A DNA stretch of 64,000 bases from positions 18,650 through 82,649 of the IMG/VR virus record IMGVR_UViG_3300002053_001113. One strand, given 5' to 3'. The stretch comes from a virus. The notes below the pieces were generated by a model. The model searched no databases. It saw only the letters and a program-made list of their open reading frames with translations, and was not told where the DNA came from. The translations under genes were made by a program, and so were the position numbers. Shown here piece after piece: positions 1-9,397 of the stretch; positions within the stretch are counted from its first letter, which is position 1; each line of letters begins with the position of its first letter.

Positions 1-2
1 TT

Positions 3-2969
3 GGAAATAATAATAGTGTTGTACAGATGTTATATACGATAAGAAATGTTAGTCAGGCAAACAATAGTTTAGTTTATTGGACTGCTTGGTGTAATGACAG
101 CGCTGGCAATGTATTTAATGGGTTGCAACAAGCTTATTGGGTACGACAGGAAGATAATAATGGAAGTTGGTTTAATGGTACATGGACAAATGAAAATAAT
201 ACAATAGATGGAAACTGGTCAAGTTGGGGATATTTAACAAGTCCAGGATGTGGAAATGTAGGTTATGGACAATTTTATTTTAACTATACAATTCCAGAAG
301 GAGCATTAAGAGCAAACTTTTCATTTAGAAGAGGCGGGTTGTCAAACAGTTCTTATATAGTTGATGATGTTGATGCTGGGTGTATTGAGAATAATAATGG
401 AATATTGATTATGCGTGCAGCTATACAAAGTGGGTTTACAAGTCTACCACAATGCAACTTTTATGGTTATCAAAGATGGCAATGTTGGAATGGTAGTACT
501 TGGCAAACAATTTATAATAAAGCTTTCTCCTACCCAAATGTGTATAGTGATGCTTATATTTATGAGGAGACTACGTATTGGGAATATAATGATGATATAC
601 AAACTATTAACGTGACTGATGTTACATTGCCAGCAATTTCAGTGGGCGATGGAAATAGTTTCAGTACAAATAATCGTTCTGTAATAAGTAATGCCTTACA
701 TAATTTAAGTTTAAATATAACCTATTTTGATTATAACTTGTTCCAAACGTTTATTAATATAAGTTGTGATACAAGTGGAGAGATTTATTATTGGGAGGAA
801 CTGAATTGGAATCAGACAAGTTATACACACATTGATGAAGTTGATTTAACTGGGTTGCCAATGCAAAGATGTGTATTTTTAACAGGAGCAAGTGATGACC
901 ACACTGATAACACAATAGGTGATTATAAGGTTAAAAAAATTGATAAAGGATTTGAATGGGAAACAGATAGAGGAATAAAGATTAAAATTGAGAATTTAGA
1001 TACTGGTAGTGGTGATATTGATAGTATGGAAAGTACAAAAAAGGATGACAGATATTCATTTAGTTTTAATTACAAGGATAAAAAGAATAAGAGGACATTT
1101 ATAGTTGAAAGTGATAAGATACTTTATCCAATAATTGACAGTAATTACCCAGCTCATTTTGTAGCTTGGAACCCAGAAACAAAAAGTGGAAATTGGATAG
1201 ACTTTGCAGAATATGATGTAAATGGACTTGTTAAGAAAGATAAGGAAATAAAAATAAAACAGATTAATGATTATAGATATGAGGTTGAAGTAAAGAGTGA
1301 TAAAGATATTGATAGTTTAGGATTTAATTCAATAGGTGGAACCAATGTTAATAATGCAAGTTACAGCTTTTATATAGGAGGAGCTGTAAATGTAACTGGG
1401 CTTAATGTATATGATAATGGTAGTATCAGTAATTTTTCAGTTGTTGTAACAACAAACAACTCCTATCCAGGATATAATGGAACCCAGTACATAAATTCCA
1501 CTCAAGGGTGGGTGCAAAATTTATCAAATGGAACTTACACCTTTACCTTTGTGCACCCACACTTTTATAATCAAACTTACTTTATAAATATAACTAACAA
1601 TTCACAAGACTTTCAATGGAGTAGTTATCAAGGAATAGTGAATATAAGAGCAAGAAATGTTAAGACATTGGTGTATTTAAATGAGCTTAACATTACTGTT
1701 ACTAATGAAGATTCAGCACAAGCTGATGTGCAGAATAATGTAAGTGTTGGTGTGTTTTATCTTAATGCAACAAGTTATAATTTAACTTTGGAAAAAACTG
1801 ATTATGTAACCTATTCAGAAATATTCAATTTAAGTTATCTGGAGAATAAAACAATAATAGTTGAAATGCCATTCTTAGCTACTTTTAGATTATGGGATGA
1901 AAGAACACACGACCCATTTAATATAAGCAGTCCTGATAAAATAAGTTTCTTATTATTCTGCCCCGATGAAACTTATACCACAGAGATAACTGCTGTTAAT
2001 AGTTCAATACCAATAACTTGCAATTATATTAAATTTAAGTTTGTGTTAGATTATGGAGCTACAAGTTATTATCGTACATTTATACTTGACCCAGATGAGG
2101 CACTTGATGTAGATATATATCTAATAGATTTATTAACAACACAATATATTTATAACAGTTTAATATTAGACGATTTACTATCAAGTTATGATAATCCAAG
2201 TATTTATGTAAATAAGATAATTAATGACCAGACTGTACAAATAACGGCTGATTACGTTGATGTGGAAAATAAAATTGGAGCATATTTGATAGAGAATCAT
2301 GAATATATAATAGAGGTGCACAGTGATAATAATCCTGTAAGAGTGCTTGGGTTCTACTCTGCAGATATAAGTGGAGAAAAAGTATTAAAACTTTATGATA
2401 TAACATTACAACCAACACCTTCTGGAGTAATTAAAGATATAAGTTATGTTGTTGATATTGTTAATACTACAGGTGATGATATATTAACTGCTGTTTATGA
2501 TGATAAACAAAATCTAACGACTGCTGTAACCTTTACTGTGGTTAGAGATACCTATAATGGAACTGTGTTATATACAAGTACAGTAAGTGGTGAATCACAA
2601 ATACAGTTTGAATATAATATTACACCATATGAGAATGTAACACTTTTTGCTGAGATGCAAATACAAAGACCAACAGGTGACTTTACATATACAAAGAGAA
2701 TAAGAGAGGTTACACAAATAACTTTGGAGATATTCCAATTTGTAAGTCAAAGCTGGTTTAATTGGTTCTTTACAATATTGTTAAGTGTAATAGCAATTTA
2801 TGCTACGATTAAAACAGCAAATCAGGTCACAGCAGCATTACTTGGATTAGCAGCATTATTTGTAATATTTGGTTGGTATGGAGTAAGTTGGGGTGTGCTT
2901 GGTTTATGCATACTTGTGGCGTTACTTGCAATTCTTAAAGAAGGAAGTGGAGGTCGTAAGATAATATGA
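3..2969 (+). CDS. Large surface/adhesin-like membrane-anchored protein, 5' end outside window
   Basis: The reading frame is open to the left edge, so the methionine at 27 is probably internal and the gene is truncated by the window. The visible ~988 residues are rich in Asn, Thr, Ser, Tyr and in N-x-S/T sequons, as in secreted archaeal glycoproteins. The C terminus has two or three hydrophobic segments (about the last 85 residues) and then a short basic tail (GSGGRKII), suggesting an externally displayed protein anchored in a membrane or viral envelope. It overlaps the next gene by 4 nt. No catalytic motif was recognised. A virion spike or attachment role is inferred from the coat genes nearby. 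Confidence 0.75.
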   Translation, partial: GNNNSVVQMLYTIRNVSQANNSLVYWTAWCNDSAGNVFNGLQQAYWVRQEDNNGSWFNGTWTNENNTIDGNWSSWGYLTSPGCGNVGYGQFYFNYTIPEGALRANFSFRRGGLSNSSYIVDDVDAGCIENNNGILIMRAAIQSGFTSLPQCNFYGYQRWQCWNGSTWQTIYNKAFSYPNVYSDAYIYEETTYWEYNDDIQTINVTDVTLPAISVGDGNSFSTNNRSVISNALHNLSLNITYFDYNLFQTFINISCDTSGEIYYWEELNWNQTSYTHIDEVDLTGLPMQRCVFLTGASDDHTDNTIGDYKVKKIDKGFEWETDRGIKIKIENLDTGSGDIDSMESTKKDDRYSFSFNYKDKKNKRTFIVESDKILYPIIDSNYPAHFVAWNPETKSGNWIDFAEYDVNGLVKKDKEIKIKQINDYRYEVEVKSDKDIDSLGFNSIGGTNVNNASYSFYIGGAVNVTGLNVYDNGSISNFSVVVTTNNSYPGYNGTQYINSTQGWVQNLSNGTYTFTFVHPHFYNQTYFINITNNSQDFQWSSYQGIVNIRARNVKTLVYLNELNITVTNEDSAQADVQNNVSVGVFYLNATSYNLTLEKTDYVTYSEIFNLSYLENKTIIVEMPFLATFRLWDERTHDPFNISSPDKISFLLFCPDETYTTEITAVNSSIPITCNYIKFKFVLDYGATSYYRTFILDPDEALDVDIYLIDLLTTQYIYNSLILDDLLSSYDNPSIYVNKIINDQTVQITADYVDVENKIGAYLIENHEYIIEVHSDNNPVRVLGFYSADISGEKVLKLYDITLQPTPSGVIKDISYVVDIVNTTGDDILTAVYDDKQNLTTAVTFTVVRDTYNGTVLYTSTVSGESQIQFEYNITPYENVTLFAEMQIQRPTGDFTYTKRIREVTQITLEIFQFVSQSWFNWFFTILLSVIAIYATIKTANQVTAALLGLAALFVIFGWYGVSWGVLGLCILVALLAILKEGSGGRKII

Positions 2970-3388
2970 ATATAGTTATTAAGTTAATGGTTTTTAGTAT
3001 AGTATTAAATTTTGCCACAGGTGTAATGATGGCAGCTATACCTGCTTTTGATGTTTCAAATACTGGAGGACTTGTTTATGAGACTGATTATGCAGGAGAG
3101 TTTGTGAGTGGAATGAATCAAACAATTCAACCAGTGAGTGAGTTAGAGAGTAAAGGAGACCAAATTTATAGGTTGTTAGACTTAATGAATTTAGGATTTA
3201 TAAATAAATTGATACAGACAATAGATAAATATATGTTTGGGTTTGTAAATATTTTACAAGCAGTTATTGGGCCTGCATTAGACCCAGCAGTACGAACGAT
3301 AGTATTTAGTGGACTAAAAACTATAATAACAATAGGTTATTTATTTGGAGCATTCTATCTATTTACAGGTAGAGATGTGAGGGACTAA
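2966..3388 (+). CDS. Membrane protein with N- and C-terminal hydrophobic segments
   Basis: 140 aa. A hydrophobic N-terminal segment (about residues 4-25), a polar middle with a predicted helix, and a C-terminal hydrophobic segment (about 110-132). The start ATG overlaps the stop of the upstream adhesin-like gene (ATGA), so the two are translationally coupled. Family not recognised; its position before the coat genes suggests a minor virion or envelope protein. Confidence 0.7.
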   Translation: MNIVIKLMVFSIVLNFATGVMMAAIPAFDVSNTGGLVYETDYAGEFVSGMNQTIQPVSELESKGDQIYRLLDLMNLGFINKLIQTIDKYMFGFVNILQAVIGPALDPAVRTIVFSGLKTIITIGYLFGAFYLFTGRDVRD

Positions 3389-3389
3389 A

Positions 3390-3680
3390 ATGGTTAATGC
3401 AACAGGATGGACAGAACTTTTGGATGCGAACTTAATTGGTGCAGCTTTTACTATGTTTGATACTGCATTTGTTGGGTGGACTGTTGCTATATTATTTTTT
3501 GTTTTTCAGTTTATGATAATAGTAAAAACCAGAAACGTGACTATTGCTTGGACTGTTGGAATATTGTTCGCAAGTCTTTATGCTGTAAGTGCATTTGTAA
3601 AACCAATTAGCATACAAGTAATATTTTTATTGTTGGTTTTTGAATTAGCAGGCATAATATATTTATTATTGTGGAAATAA
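3390..3680 (+). CDS. Small three-helix membrane protein
   Basis: 96 aa, almost entirely hydrophobic, with about three transmembrane segments (residues ~20-45, ~50-68, ~72-94). It begins 1 nt after the preceding stop and belongs to the same structural operon. No family recognised. A minor membrane component of the particle is a reasonable guess. Confidence 0.7.
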   Translation: MVNATGWTELLDANLIGAAFTMFDTAFVGWTVAILFFVFQFMIIVKTRNVTIAWTVGILFASLYAVSAFVKPISIQVIFLLLVFELAGIIYLLLWK

Positions 3681-3681
3681 A

Positions 3682-3909
3682 ATGGCGAAACGAAAAGTTA
3701 TCATTACAAATAACAGAGAAATTTATGAAAAACTTAATATGCTAAATTTTTCACCCGAGGTTGTATTAAAAGGTGTGAAAGAACTTCAAATTAATAGAAT
3801 ATTGAATAACATTAATAGTTCAAGTAAAATCTTAGATAGTGAGATTTTAGGCGACTATATACTTATTAAAAAAATTGGTCCAATTAACTATCAAGTATAT
3901 TTAAAGTAA
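3682..3909 (+). CDS. Small basic protein of unknown function
   Basis: 75 aa, Lys- and Asn-rich, no membrane segment or cysteine motif. Last gene of the first structural operon, starting 1 nt after the previous stop. A late-type promoter follows immediately for the coat genes. Function unknown. Confidence 0.6.
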   Translation: MAKRKVIITNNREIYEKLNMLNFSPEVVLKGVKELQINRILNNINSSSKILDSEILGDYILIKKIGPINYQVYLK

Positions 3910-3910
3910 T

Positions 3911-3940
3911 ATCAAAAAAATATATATATAAAGGAGAAGG
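3911..3940 (+). promoter_or_regulatory. Late-class promoter L1 for the coat genes
   Basis: An A-run followed by TATATATATAAAGGAGAAGG lies about 35-65 nt before the coat-gene start at 3977. Near-identical elements occur before 11373, 15003, 16930 and, on the minus strand, before 56875. The shared core plus its position makes it an archaeal TATA/BRE promoter of one class. Confidence 0.7.
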
Positions 3941-3976
3941 ATTACTTATATTACAAAGAAACGGAGGTATAATACA

Positions 3977-4201
3977 ATGTTTATGCAAATAGCAATTGGG
4001 GCAATTGGAATTGGTGTTGTGTTAATGGTAGGTTATTTAGTTATTGCTCAGGTAAGAGCTGCACTACCAACCACAATTAATGATAGCAATTTGACAGCAG
4101 CTTTGTCAAGTACACAAGCAACAGTATTTGCAGGATTTGGGTTAATCGCTGTAGGTATAATTGTGTTAGCAGCATTTGGACTGATTAACATCTTTAAATA
4201 A
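3977..4201 (+). CDS. Coat-like protein, copy 1 (two hydrophobic helices)
   Basis: 74 aa: a hydrophobic helix starting MFMQIAIGAIGIGVV, a short variable polar loop, and a second hydrophobic helix ending GLINIFK. This size and two-helix layout match major coat proteins of spindle-shaped archaeal viruses (SSV VP1/VP3 type). A strong SD (GGAGG) precedes the start, below late promoter L1. It is the first of three tandem paralogs with identical outer helices; only the loop (here about 20 residues) differs. Major capsid role inferred; small membrane pilin-like protein is the alternative. Confidence 0.7.
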   Translation: MFMQIAIGAIGIGVVLMVGYLVIAQVRAALPTTINDSNLTAALSSTQATVFAGFGLIAVGIIVLAAFGLINIFK

Positions 4202-4231
4202 GACTTGCTGAAAAGCGGAGGTAATTAGAAG

Positions 4232-4528
4232 ATGTTTATGCAGATAGCAATTGGAGCTATAGGAATTGGCGTTGTACTAATGGTTGGCTATTTAGTAATA
4301 GCACAGGTTAGAGGTGCTTTGCCAGTACCACAGATTAGCAATCCGTGTTATGGAACAAACCTAACAGGTGATTGTGCAGGAGGTGACAACACCAGTTTAT
4401 TGATTAATGACCCAGGTTATGTTTCAGGAATAACAGGAACACAAGCGACAGTATTTGCAGGGTTTGGTTTGCTTGCTGTAGGAATTATTGTACTTGCTGC
4501 ATTTGGTTTAATTAATATTTTCAAATAG
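4232..4528 (+). CDS. Coat-like protein, copy 2, with enlarged loop
   Basis: 98 aa. First 27 residues identical to copy 1 and the C-terminal helix nearly identical, but the intervening loop is about 24 residues longer and holds two cysteines (PCYGTN and GDCAGG) that could form a disulfide, plus N-x-T sequons. Own SD (GCGGAGG) 30 nt after copy 1. The larger, Cys-bearing loop suggests a specialised position in the particle, such as vertex or tip, or an antigenic variant. Same family as the neighbours. Confidence 0.7.
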   Translation: MFMQIAIGAIGIGVVLMVGYLVIAQVRGALPVPQISNPCYGTNLTGDCAGGDNTSLLINDPGYVSGITGTQATVFAGFGLLAVGIIVLAAFGLINIFK

Positions 4529-4585
4529 GCAGGTTCATACAACGATAGAGTTTTAATAAAAAAACACAACGGAGGGATAGCCAAA

Positions 4586-4807
4586 ATGTTTATGCAGATA
4601 GCAATTGGGGCAATCGGCATTGGCGTAGTCCTTATGGTTGGATACCTTGTGATAGCACAGGTAAGAGCTGCATTGCCAGCTTCTGCTGACGGAAACGTCA
4701 CTGCAGGTTTGGCAAGCACGCAGGCTACTGTGTTTGCAGGTTTCGGCCTAATTGCCGTCGGTATAATTGTACTGGCTGCATTTGGACTCATCAACATCTT
4801 TAAATAA
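4586..4807 (+). CDS. Coat-like protein, copy 3, GC-shifted codons
   Basis: 73 aa, same architecture as copy 1. The codons are clearly more GC-rich than the neighbours (GGC, GTC, CTT, ATC frequent) although the protein is almost identical, which points to translational optimisation of the main coat protein or to a separate origin. Preceded by SD GGAGG and an A-rich leader. It is the best candidate for the most abundant coat subunit; this is inference from codon choice. Confidence 0.7.
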   Translation: MFMQIAIGAIGIGVVLMVGYLVIAQVRAALPASADGNVTAGLASTQATVFAGFGLIAVGIIVLAAFGLINIFK

Positions 4808-4868
4808 ATTTAAAGATGCAAAATGCTGTATAGTATGGTAAATTTTTTTATTTTTTTTCTATTTCTAC

Positions 4869-4886
4869 CAAAACATTTAAATAGTA
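4869..4886 (+). promoter_or_regulatory. Early-class promoter for the RHH regulator
   Basis: CAAAACATTTAAATAGTAG matches the AATCAAAACATTTATATAG class found before replication and accessory genes. It lies about 25 nt before the ATG at 4910, giving this small regulator different control from its structural neighbours. Confidence 0.55.
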
Positions 4887-4909
4887 GAAGGTTAGTATTA
4901 TTTAGTAAA

Positions 4910-5044
4910 ATGTTAAAAACAATAAAGGTGAAGGAAAGAACTCATTCTAGACTTAAGGAAGTTGGGCAAATGGGGGAGACATTTGATAGTTTATTTAATA
5001 GGCTAATAGACGAGTTTAAGAAAAACAATGGGGAGGGAGGTTAG
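4910..5044 (+). CDS. Short ribbon-helix-helix / VapB-antitoxin-like regulator
   Basis: 44 aa from the ATG at 4910 (start chosen because the promoter ends just upstream; an in-frame start at 4823 lies before it). The layout is a beta strand (KTIKVKERTHSRL) and two helices including FDSLFNRLIDEF. This is the pattern of archaeal VapB-like/ribbon-helix-helix antitoxins that bind DNA as dimers. No toxin gene is adjacent, so it is more likely a viral transcription regulator. It sits inside the late region but has an early-class promoter, so it could control the coat genes. Confidence 0.5.
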   Translation: MLKTIKVKERTHSRLKEVGQMGETFDSLFNRLIDEFKKNNGEGG

Positions 5045-5047
5045 AAA

Positions 5048-5368
5048 ATGTTAATAGAACTTTTTATATTTTTTCAGATTGTTGTACTGGTATTGTTTGC
5101 AGTTTCTTTTTTTACCAAACAAGAGGTACTTTGGGCACTGACCATTGTAGTTGCTGGAATTTTGATGTTTACTGCCTATCATGTTGAAACTTATGTGTAT
5201 GAATATAATACTACCACAGGTGCTTATGACCCAATGATAGTTTCACACAATTATCCATATTTAATGGGCATCAATTTATTATTTTTTGTATTGGCTTTAA
5301 TATTTGGCTTATTTGATTTGTTTGATAAGTATGGTATAAAGCTTAAAAAGAAAAGACGGCAGGTGTGA
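5048..5368 (+). CDS. Small membrane protein, three hydrophobic segments
   Basis: 106 aa. Hydrophobic segments at about 5-22, 28-45 and 75-92, separated by a polar Tyr-rich loop with an N-x-T sequon, and a basic tail (KLKKKRRQV) that would face the cytoplasm or particle interior. SD GGGAGG precedes it. Starts 3 nt after the RHH gene and is followed 1 nt later by a secreted fibre-like gene. Confidence 0.65.
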   Translation: MLIELFIFFQIVVLVLFAVSFFTKQEVLWALTIVVAGILMFTAYHVETYVYEYNTTTGAYDPMIVSHNYPYLMGINLLFFVLALIFGLFDLFDKYGIKLKKKRRQV

Positions 5369-5369
5369 T

Positions 5370-7301
5370 ATGAGGTTAAAGGCTCTAGTAATTTTAATAA
5401 TGCTGGTTCTACTTTGTAATCTTTCTTTTGCTTATAATATTTTTAGTCCAGAGAGTCCACCAGGTGTTGCACCAGGACAAGTTTGTTTAATTTCTGGTGG
5501 AACTGGGTGCAATATGAGCGGACCAATTTATATGAATAATAATAATATTTATGATGGTGTATTTATTAATGCGACGTGGGTTGGAATAATTTATATTAAT
5601 GCAACACAAGTTTTAAATGAGTATTGGGTAAATGAAAGTGGAGACATAATGACTGGAGATTTAAATATGAACAATAATGATATTCAGAATGTTGGTGAGT
5701 TTACAAACTTTTTTGATACTATGTGTCCTGGTAATCAATATATTTATGATATAAATGATAATGGTAGTTTTTCGTGTGGGACACCAATTGACACCTGGTG
5801 GCCACTAGGCGGTAGTTTTTTATATAATTGTAGTGGAAGTTTATGTTTTGATGAAAGTAAATTAAATGATACTATTGATGCAAGAGATACAGACACCTGG
5901 TGGCCAATTGCAGGTTATTTAATTAATGATAGTGGAAATTTAAATGTTAATGAAAGTATGTTAAATAAAACAATAAGTGGAGTAATTAATTTTTCAGAAC
6001 ATTGGGTTGATGAGGAAGGAGACACAATGAGTGGAGATTTAAATATGTCTTTTCATAACATAAGTGAAGTTGCTACTATAAGAGCAGATTATTATGGTAG
6101 TAATTCACCAATTAGATTTGTTGATGAGAATGGAACTGTTATTGCTCAGATGTCAACAACAAATTACACAGGTTGGGGTAGTGAGTATGGTGATATAGTG
6201 GCAAGGACAATAACAGTAGATAGGCTAATAATAAGAGGGTTATTGAATTATAGTAATACAGAACCTCCAGATGTATGGGATGCTGACGAGATTTATATTA
6301 ATGAATTTAATTTTACTTTTTATTTTAATGAAAGTATGTTGAACAATACTATTGATACAAAAATTGTGGAGTTTAATTTTTCAAGATGGCCTTTGGGTGA
6401 TGATTATTTAGTTAATTGTTCTGGAAGTTTATGTATGAATGAGAGTAAATTAAATGCAACTATTGAAACAGTTTCTAATGAGACAGACCCATATTTTCAT
6501 TATTATTTTATTTATAATCAGTCAACAGGTTATTTAGAATTATGGGTTAATAATACAAAACAACAGGAGTGGGGTAACTCTACTAATGTTTATGGTAAGG
6601 CAACATTTTATGGAAATTCATTCTTTCAAAATATGACTGGAAACGATTTACTTATAGATGCAAATGTTAGAGTGGCTTATAATATAAATGTAAGTGGTTG
6701 GTATTATGGCAATGGAAGTAGGCTTGAGGGGGTTTGTCTAACAAATGGAAGTGGCTGTGGTCCTAACCAAACTGATACACGTATTAAGTCTACTCCACCT
6801 TATTTGTATGACAATAGCACACATATATTTTTTAATGAGAGTAGATTGAATATAACAATACAAGGTAATCTTAATGATACAGATACACACATACAAGGAG
6901 ATGGTGTTTATTTATATGATAATTATACCACAATGTTTTTAAATGAAAGTAAGTTAAATAATACAATAACGTCGTTGGCAGATGTAAAGGCTTATGAATA
7001 TAATTTTACAGTTGTGGTGAGTGGAGGGACAGGAAGTGCAGTATCAGGCCAGACTTTTAACTATTTGATTACACAAGTGACAGTATATCCGCCAACAACT
7101 CCTATAAGTTACCATTTTGAGCTTAATGAAACAACAAGTGGTGATATAATTGATAGAGATAGAAAGGCACACACAGGGGTTTGGGATATCTATAAACAAC
7201 ACAGTTTGAATGATAGTGTAACAGCAACTATCACAAATTCAAATCAGGATGGTAATTTTACTGTTAGAATAAAGTATATTGATAATGTAATACAGGTATA
7301 G
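5370..7301 (+). CDS. Secreted fibre-like protein with GD-M-GDL-M repeats
   Basis: 643 aa. Clear signal peptide (basic start, hydrophobic core, cleavage near ...SFAYN). Two repeat types follow: M(S/T)G(D/P)L-type motifs (MTGDLNMNNNDI, MSGDLNMSFHNI), as seen in phage tail-fibre proteins, and a unit containing WWPLGG...CSGSLCF(D/N)ESKLN.TI that recurs, whole or in part, along the protein. Each unit carries paired cysteines and sequons. No C-terminal membrane anchor is evident, unlike the neighbours. Probably a trimeric fibre or adhesin on the particle; receptor binding is inferred. Confidence 0.65.
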   Translation: MRLKALVILIMLVLLCNLSFAYNIFSPESPPGVAPGQVCLISGGTGCNMSGPIYMNNNNIYDGVFINATWVGIIYINATQVLNEYWVNESGDIMTGDLNMNNNDIQNVGEFTNFFDTMCPGNQYIYDINDNGSFSCGTPIDTWWPLGGSFLYNCSGSLCFDESKLNDTIDARDTDTWWPIAGYLINDSGNLNVNESMLNKTISGVINFSEHWVDEEGDTMSGDLNMSFHNISEVATIRADYYGSNSPIRFVDENGTVIAQMSTTNYTGWGSEYGDIVARTITVDRLIIRGLLNYSNTEPPDVWDADEIYINEFNFTFYFNESMLNNTIDTKIVEFNFSRWPLGDDYLVNCSGSLCMNESKLNATIETVSNETDPYFHYYFIYNQSTGYLELWVNNTKQQEWGNSTNVYGKATFYGNSFFQNMTGNDLLIDANVRVAYNINVSGWYYGNGSRLEGVCLTNGSGCGPNQTDTRIKSTPPYLYDNSTHIFFNESRLNITIQGNLNDTDTHIQGDGVYLYDNYTTMFLNESKLNNTITSLADVKAYEYNFTVVVSGGTGSAVSGQTFNYLITQVTVYPPTTPISYHFELNETTSGDIIDRDRKAHTGVWDIYKQHSLNDSVTATITNSNQDGNFTVRIKYIDNVIQV

Positions 7302-7311
7302 GTGAGACAAA

Positions 7312-9396
7312 ATGAAAAAACTAATAATAATACCAATATGTTTGTTGTTTGTAATACCTTTTATTATGGCTGACCAGACTGTGAAAACTGTTGAAATACC
7401 TTTAGGATATGAGGCTATGGCAGGTGCTAATACAATTTATTATTATAATTTAAGTGTTGATTACCCAGATGGAATTGATAGAGTGTTGGCAATGGAAATA
7501 TTAGTTAAAGGAGATTATGCTGCTAATACAATATCATATGCAGGATTTTTGGTTGATGATACAGTAGTATATTGCACACCATCACAATGGACTATTTATT
7601 TAACATCAAATAATTATGAAATGAGTTTTGATTGCACACCGTTATTACAAAGTGCTAATTGGCAAGGTGGAAATATAACTTTTGTAATGATGAGTGATAC
7701 GCTTTCTGCTAATGTAAAAACAAGAGTTAAATTAACATATTACAATAATCCATTAGCCAGTATGATTGTAACTGGAACTTATTATGAAAGTGGCGATATT
7801 GGAAGAGTTTATGTTCAAGTGGCTGATGATGGAGTTCCAGTTACCAATGCAAGTTGTTATGCTACTATTTATGCACCAGACTATACTATATGGGCTGATA
7901 GTCAATTATTAGTTGAACTACCAGGTGAATCAGGTATGTATGTTTATCCATTTGTAGCACCCAACGAGACTGGTGTTTATGGCATAGCTGTGAGTTGTCA
8001 GTATGATTATAGTACATTTTGGGTATATCAGGCAGATGATATTGATTATGTTGATTATACTGTAACACTTGGTACTTGGGATGGAGGAGCTGCTATTAAT
8101 TTAAATGATTATGCTGATGGTTTGTATATGGCGTTTACATCAGGAGGAGGAGCAACAAAAAGTGTTGATGTATATTATGATTTTGATATAACTGGTAAAG
8201 TAACTATAGATAATACAACAGATATATATTTACATTGGTTGGGAGAGGCTACAGGTACACCAACACTTACTATGTATTGGTGGAATTGGACAAGTGGTGT
8301 TTGGGTAACTTTTCCAGACACATTAACACTTTCAGGAAAAGGAGGAACAGCTGCACCAACAGGCGCTGATGACTATTTATCAAGCAAATTTTTGTTTGAC
8401 AATTATAATGATGTTATAAATAGTAGCAATATTATTAGAGTTAGAACACTGCTGGGGGGACCAGCAATTTTTAATTATTGGCATAATTGGTTGGCGTTAC
8501 GTTTTAACTCACCATCTTCATCAACCTTAAGCCAAATTAGAGGTGGGGGAGAGATAAATGTAAAAAACAGATTAGAGGATATACCGTTTAATGTTTGGAA
8601 TTATACAAACAGAACGCTAACAGCAACAGGACAACATTGGGTAGGAAAAACTGAATATGTACCAAATGAGATAGGAAAGGTAGTTATTAGAGCTATTGAT
8701 TCTAATGGAGAACCATTGGAGGGAGCTGATTGTGAGGTGGGTGTAGTTTATCCAAATAATACTTTTTATATTAATAGAAGTAATATGACTGAGTGGGCAG
8801 GTAATATAACTGGTATTTATTATTTTGATTTCCTTGTTCCAGATGTTTCAGGAATATATACTTATGGTGTTGATTGTTTTAAAGGTGGAAAAGATTATTA
8901 TATGTTAAATACGTTCCACGTGGTTGTTCCAGAAGTTTATGCAGTAAATAATATAACATCTGAGGAGATTTGGAATTATACAAATAGAAATTTAACTTAC
9001 TATCCACCAACCACAACTGCAGAAGGTGTTTGGAATTATACAAATAGAACGTTGACATATTATGAAGATGTTACAAATTATACCTTAATTCCAATTGATG
9101 TTTGGAATTATGCAAACAGGACACTAACGTATTATGATGTAAATAATATAACACCAAATGATATCTGGGCATTTATTAATAGAAATTTAACTTACTACCC
9201 ACCAACAACAACTGCAGAGCAAATTTGGAATTACACAAACAGGAATTTAACTTATTATGAGGATACAACAAATTACACAAGAATACCAGATGATGTATGG
9301 GGTTATAGTGGTAATGTTACAAGTAATTTATTAGCACAATTTGCAACAGACATTTGGGGCTATGTGGCAAGATATACACACGGGGTGGTGATATAA
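7312..9396 (+). CDS. Secreted protein with tandem VWNYTNRTLTYY repeats
   Basis: 694 aa with an N-terminal signal peptide (MKKLIIIPICLLFVIPFIMA). The N-terminal half looks like beta-rich Ig-like domains. From about residue 425, and densely after 545, there are at least seven copies of a repeat of the type (D/E)xxWNYTNRxLTYY spaced 18-25 residues, many carrying an N-x-T sequon (NYT, NRT). The repeat tract would form a regular glycosylated stalk. No membrane anchor. Likely a second virion surface fibre. Short direct DNA repeats underlie the tract, so copy number may vary. Confidence 0.65.
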   Translation: MKKLIIIPICLLFVIPFIMADQTVKTVEIPLGYEAMAGANTIYYYNLSVDYPDGIDRVLAMEILVKGDYAANTISYAGFLVDDTVVYCTPSQWTIYLTSNNYEMSFDCTPLLQSANWQGGNITFVMMSDTLSANVKTRVKLTYYNNPLASMIVTGTYYESGDIGRVYVQVADDGVPVTNASCYATIYAPDYTIWADSQLLVELPGESGMYVYPFVAPNETGVYGIAVSCQYDYSTFWVYQADDIDYVDYTVTLGTWDGGAAINLNDYADGLYMAFTSGGGATKSVDVYYDFDITGKVTIDNTTDIYLHWLGEATGTPTLTMYWWNWTSGVWVTFPDTLTLSGKGGTAAPTGADDYLSSKFLFDNYNDVINSSNIIRVRTLLGGPAIFNYWHNWLALRFNSPSSSTLSQIRGGGEINVKNRLEDIPFNVWNYTNRTLTATGQHWVGKTEYVPNEIGKVVIRAIDSNGEPLEGADCEVGVVYPNNTFYINRSNMTEWAGNITGIYYFDFLVPDVSGIYTYGVDCFKGGKDYYMLNTFHVVVPEVYAVNNITSEEIWNYTNRNLTYYPPTTTAEGVWNYTNRTLTYYEDVTNYTLIPIDVWNYANRTLTYYDVNNITPNDIWAFINRNLTYYPPTTTAEQIWNYTNRNLTYYEDTTNYTRIPDDVWGYSGNVTSNLLAQFATDIWGYVARYTHGVVI

Positions 9397-9397
9397 A

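Noticed and set aside
4417-4797. Minus-strand ORF of 126 aa opposite coat copies 2 and 3
   Set aside because: It is antisense to two clearly coding coat genes; its repeated sequence simply mirrors the duplicated coat sequence.
5520-6980. Repeats in the 643 aa protein as a mobile element or CRISPR
   Set aside because: They are in-frame protein repeats (ESKLN.TI units) inside one secreted protein.
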